Assembly: GCA_902783295.1 (NCBI GenBank)
Contig: CACZQT010000474.1
Span: 1-9,629, forward strand
DNA length: 9,629 nt
From: an uncultured Lachnospiraceae bacterium
GTDB taxonomy: Bacteria > Bacillota > Clostridia > Lachnospirales > Lachnospiraceae
Direction: 5' to 3'
The notes under the pieces were generated by a model. It searched no databases, was not told the DNA's origin, and saw only the letters and a list, made by a program, of their open reading frames with translations. The translations under genes were made by a program, and so were the position numbers. Position 1 is the first letter of the stretch. Each line of letters begins with the position of its first letter. Below, in pieces: positions 7,418 to 9,629 of the stretch.

Positions 7418-7433
7418 GAATTCACATGAATTC
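7418..7433. repeat. 16-bp inverted repeat GAATTC-ACAT-GAATTC after rnhA
   Basis: Two GAATTC half-sites flank ACAT, and the dyad extends to GAATTCA-CA-TGAATTC. It begins one base after the rnhA stop codon. It has no following T run, so it is a poor intrinsic terminator. It lies about 50-65 bp upstream of the predicted alaS transcription start, where an operator or activator site could sit. No function can be assigned. Confidence 0.35.
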
Positions 7434-7444
7434 GGACAGTGCGG

Positions 7445-7484
7445 CTCTTGCAATGAAATACCTGTTATGCTACAATGCAAAGAG
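7445..7484 (+). promoter_or_regulatory. Sigma-A-type promoter of alaS, flanked by an inverted repeat
   Basis: The -35 box is TTGCAA (7448-7453, four of six to TTGACA). A 17-bp spacer leads to the -10 box TACAAT (7471-7476, five of six to TATAAT), preceded by TGC (7468-7470), an extended -10 element. Transcription should start near 7482-7484. This is the only clear promoter in the window. Arms CTCTTGCA (7445-7452) and TGCAAAGAG (7476-7484) form an inverted repeat with one extra A, 23 bp apart, enclosing the promoter; this could be a repressor site. Some 118 nt of untranslated leader would follow. Confidence 0.65.
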
Positions 7485-7601
7485 TTTTGTTTACTGATAT
7501 ATGCAGCTATAGGTTATCTATAGTGCTCTGGCACCGGCTCCTCATCTTTCTTTATGAAAGCGGAGCCGCCGGATAAAAATCCTTTTCTGGAGGCAAGAAA
7601 C
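7483..7601 (+). promoter_or_regulatory. Structured 5' leader of alaS (two hairpins)
   Basis: Hairpin 1 pairs 7503-7512 with 7518-7526: core CTATAG-GTTAT-CTATAG, extended by a G-U pair and two G-C pairs across a bulged A. Hairpin 2 pairs CGGCTCC (7535-7541) with GGAGCCG (7562-7568) and, above an internal loop, CTTTC (7546-7550) with GAAAG (7556-7560). A small GGAT-AAAA-ATCC hairpin (7571-7582) and TTTT follow, ending just before the TGGAGG ribosome binding site (7588-7593). The arrangement suggests attenuation or translational control. TGGCACC (7529-7535) recalls the T-box core, but no stem I or full T-box consensus is present, so I do not call a T-box. No known leader class is recognised. Confidence 0.4.
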
Positions 7602-9629
7602 GTGAAGAAATACGGCGTAAACGAGCTGCGTCAGATGTTCCTGGATTTCTTTGAGACCAAGGGCCATCTCTGCAAAAGCAGCTATTCCCTGGTACCCCAC
7701 AATGACAACAGTGTCCTTCTGATCCCGGCCGGCATGGCTCCCTTAAAGCCGTATTTCACCGGGCAGGAGATCCCTCCCCGCACTCGCATGGCTACCTGCC
7801 AGAAGTGCATCCGGACCGGTGATATCGAGAACGTAGGCATTACTGCCCGTCACCTGACCTTCTTTGAAATGCTTGGGAACTTCTCCTTCGGTGATTATTT
7901 CAAAGAAGAATCTCTGGCATGGTCCTGGGAGTTCCTGACGGAAGTAGTGGGACTGGATCCGGACCGCCTGTATCCTTCCGTATACCAGGATGACGACGAA
8001 GCCTTTGATATCTGGAATAAGAAGATGAAGATCCCCGCCAACCGGATTTTCCGCTTCGGCAAGGAGGATAACTTCTGGGAGCACGGCGCCGGTCCCTGCG
8101 GTCCCTGCTCCGAAATCTATTACGACCGCGGTGAAAAATACGGCTGCGGCAAGCCCACCTGCACGGTCGGCTGTGACTGCGACCGTTATATGGAAATCTG
8201 GAACAACGTTTTCACCCAGTTTGACGGGGACGGCAAGGGGAATTATACCGAGCTGGAAAACAAAAATATCGATACCGGTATGGGTCTGGAACGTCTGGCC
8301 GTTGTGGTTCAGGACGTGGATACTGTTTTCTCCATCGATACCTTTAAAGCCCTTCTGGATGAAGTCTGCCGGATGGCGAAGTACGATTATGAAACGGATC
8401 CCCGCAAGGACGTTTCCGTCCGCGTGATCGTGGACCACATCCGTTCCGTCACCTTCATGGTTTCGGACGGCATCATGCCCAGCAACGAAGGCCGCGGTTA
8501 TGTGCTCCGCCGGCTTCTCCGCCGGGCTGCCCGCCACGGCCGTATGCTCGGAATGGAAGACGGCTTCCTGACAAAGCTTTCTCTTTCCGTAATTGAAGGA
8601 AGCCGCGACGGGTATCCGGAACTGGAAGAACGGAAAGAATTCATTACGAAGGTTATCAGCCAGGAAGAAGAAAAATTCAGCAAACTGATCGATTCCGGTC
8701 TGGAAATCCTGGCCCAGCTGACAGGGGAAGCAAAGGCTGCCGGCCGGAAAACCCTGGCCGGTGAACATGCTTTCAAGCTGTATGATACCTACGGATTCCC
8801 GCTGGATCTCACGAAAGAAATCCTGGCTGAGGACGGAATGGACGTAGAAGAGGAAGCCTTCCGCGCTGCTATGGAGAACCAGCGTGAAACCGCCCGCAAA
8901 GCCAGAAAAACAACCAACTACATGGGTGAAGCCGAGAACGTTTACAGCCAGCTGGATCCTTCCCTGACCACCCTCTTCGTGGGTTATGACCACCATCGTG
9001 CGGAATCGAAGATCAGCGCTCTGACAACGGAAGAGGATGTTGTAGAGGCTCTGTCGGACGGCCAGTTCGGAACCGTGATTACCGAGGAAAGTCCTTTTTA
9101 CGCCACCATGGGCGGCCAGCACGGAGATTTCGGTACAATTACCCTTCCGGACGGTACCCTTTTTGAGGTCAGTGAAGCCATTCACCTAAAGGGCGGAAAA
9201 ATCGGCCATGTCGGCGTCGTTAAGAGCGGCGTACTGAAAGTGGGAGACACGGCTGTTCTGACGATTGATGAAGCCAACCGGGCAGCCACCTGCCGGAACC
9301 ACAGTGCCACTCATCTTCTGCAGGCTGCTCTCCGCCAGGTACTGGGCAATCATGTGAACCAGTCTGGTTCTGACAATGATTCAGAACGTCTGCGTTTCGA
9401 CTTCAGCCATTTCCAGGCTATGACGCCGGAAGAAATCTACAAGGTTGAAACTCTGGTCAACGAAAAGATCCGGGAAGGTCTCCCGGTTGTCACCCAGGTG
9501 ATGTCCCTCGATGAAGCCCGCGCGACCGGCGCCATGGCTCTTTTCGGTGAAAAATACGGAGATGAAGTCCGCGTAGTACGCATGGGTGATTTCTCTACCG
9601 AACTTTGCGGCGGTACCCATGTGGAAAAT
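7602..9629 (+). CDS. alaS: Alanine--tRNA ligase (3' partial)
   Basis: A frame open for 676 codons from GTG 7602 to the window edge. Alanyl-tRNA synthetases are about 870-880 residues, so roughly 200 residues (DHHA1/C-Ala domain) are missing. The class II catalytic core has RHLTFFEMLGNFSFGDYF (83-100) and GPCGPCSE (164-171). A Cys-rich YGCGKPTCTVGCDCDRY insert (about 180-196) and DTGMGLERLA follow. The editing domain that clears mischarged Ser/Gly has its zinc ligands His567 and His571 (HSATH) and Cys669 and His673 (CGGTH). The window ends just after these. The GTG start follows TGGAGG (7588-7593) with eight-base spacing, and the protein then begins KKYGVNELRQMFLDFF, as relatives do. An in-frame ATG at 7554 would add 16 residues but follows a pyrimidine-rich stretch without a ribosome binding site. 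AlaRS charges tRNA-Ala in the cytoplasm. Confidence 0.98.
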   Translation, partial: MKKYGVNELRQMFLDFFETKGHLCKSSYSLVPHNDNSVLLIPAGMAPLKPYFTGQEIPPRTRMATCQKCIRTGDIENVGITARHLTFFEMLGNFSFGDYFKEESLAWSWEFLTEVVGLDPDRLYPSVYQDDDEAFDIWNKKMKIPANRIFRFGKEDNFWEHGAGPCGPCSEIYYDRGEKYGCGKPTCTVGCDCDRYMEIWNNVFTQFDGDGKGNYTELENKNIDTGMGLERLAVVVQDVDTVFSIDTFKALLDEVCRMAKYDYETDPRKDVSVRVIVDHIRSVTFMVSDGIMPSNEGRGYVLRRLLRRAARHGRMLGMEDGFLTKLSLSVIEGSRDGYPELEERKEFITKVISQEEEKFSKLIDSGLEILAQLTGEAKAAGRKTLAGEHAFKLYDTYGFPLDLTKEILAEDGMDVEEEAFRAAMENQRETARKARKTTNYMGEAENVYSQLDPSLTTLFVGYDHHRAESKISALTTEEDVVEALSDGQFGTVITEESPFYATMGGQHGDFGTITLPDGTLFEVSEAIHLKGGKIGHVGVVKSGVLKVGDTAVLTIDEANRAATCRNHSATHLLQAALRQVLGNHVNQSGSDNDSERLRFDFSHFQAMTPEEIYKVETLVNEKIREGLPVVTQVMSLDEARATGAMALFGEKYGDEVRVVRMGDFSTELCGGTHVEN

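Noticed and set aside
7454..7498. A 14-codon leader peptide, MKYLLCYNAKSFVY.
   Set aside because: Its ATG lies between the -35 and -10 boxes, upstream of the predicted transcript start, and has no ribosome binding site. It contains only one Ala codon.
7529..7570. A T-box riboswitch upstream of alaS.
   Set aside because: Only TGGCACC resembles the T-box. The flanking AGGG and CGCG parts, stem I with a specifier codon, and a proper terminator T tract are missing, and the leader from the predicted start is too short.
7743..9185. A 480-codon open frame on the - strand inside alaS.
   Set aside because: It is a mirror of the alaS coding frame and shows no independent family motif. The + strand product is unmistakably AlaRS.
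1..9629. Mobile elements, CRISPR arrays, tRNA or rRNA genes, toxin-antitoxin or defence genes.
   Set aside because: I saw no transposase or integrase motifs, no spaced direct repeats, no tRNA cloverleaf and no defence domain. All coding space is explained by nine housekeeping-type genes on one strand.

Overview
The window is an ordinary-looking chromosomal stretch, all genes on the + strand, from a bacterium that is most likely a Firmicute. Within that phylum a non-sporulating Negativicutes or Clostridia relative is my best guess. The reasons are the gene order DUF512 radical-SAM protein, der, plsY, gpsA; the AlaRS variant with a Cys-rich insert after its GPCGPCSE motif; the YdjG/YdjH-like pair; strong AGGAGG-type ribosome binding sites; and an extended -10 sigma-A-type promoter. 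Base composition is around half GC by eye. The species cannot be named from this sequence alone.

Layout. Positions 1-5021 hold five tightly packed genes: a zinc-ribbon membrane protein whose 5' end lies outside the window, a secreted or membrane-anchored TPM-domain protein, a PDZ plus radical-SAM DUF512 protein, the ribosome-assembly GTPase Der, and the acyltransferase PlsY. Gaps run from 11 nt down to a 4-nt overlap, so this is probably one operon. After an 89-nt gap come gpsA (5111-6121) and deoD (6138-6839). After a 97-nt gap comes rnhA (6937-7416). A 185-nt intergenic region then carries a good promoter and a structured leader in front of alaS. alaS starts with GTG at 7602 and is open to the window edge, so about its last quarter is missing.

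How the genes relate. GpsA makes sn-glycerol-3-phosphate, the acceptor that PlsY acylates, so plsY and gpsA are consecutive steps of membrane phospholipid synthesis. Der and AlaRS belong to ribosome assembly and translation. RNase HI removes RNA:DNA hybrids, and DeoD salvages purine nucleosides. The first two genes resemble the YdjG/YdjH partners of the Bacillus subtilis PspA membrane-stress operon and here sit directly upstream of essential membrane and ribosome genes.

Most interesting points: the alaS control region (inverted repeats around the promoter, two leader hairpins, an in-frame upstream ATG inside a hairpin), the YdjGH-like pair, and the overlapping coupling of the uncharacterised DUF512 radical-SAM gene to der. 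I found no mobile element, CRISPR array, tRNA, rRNA or defence system, and no convincing sign of a wholly new system.
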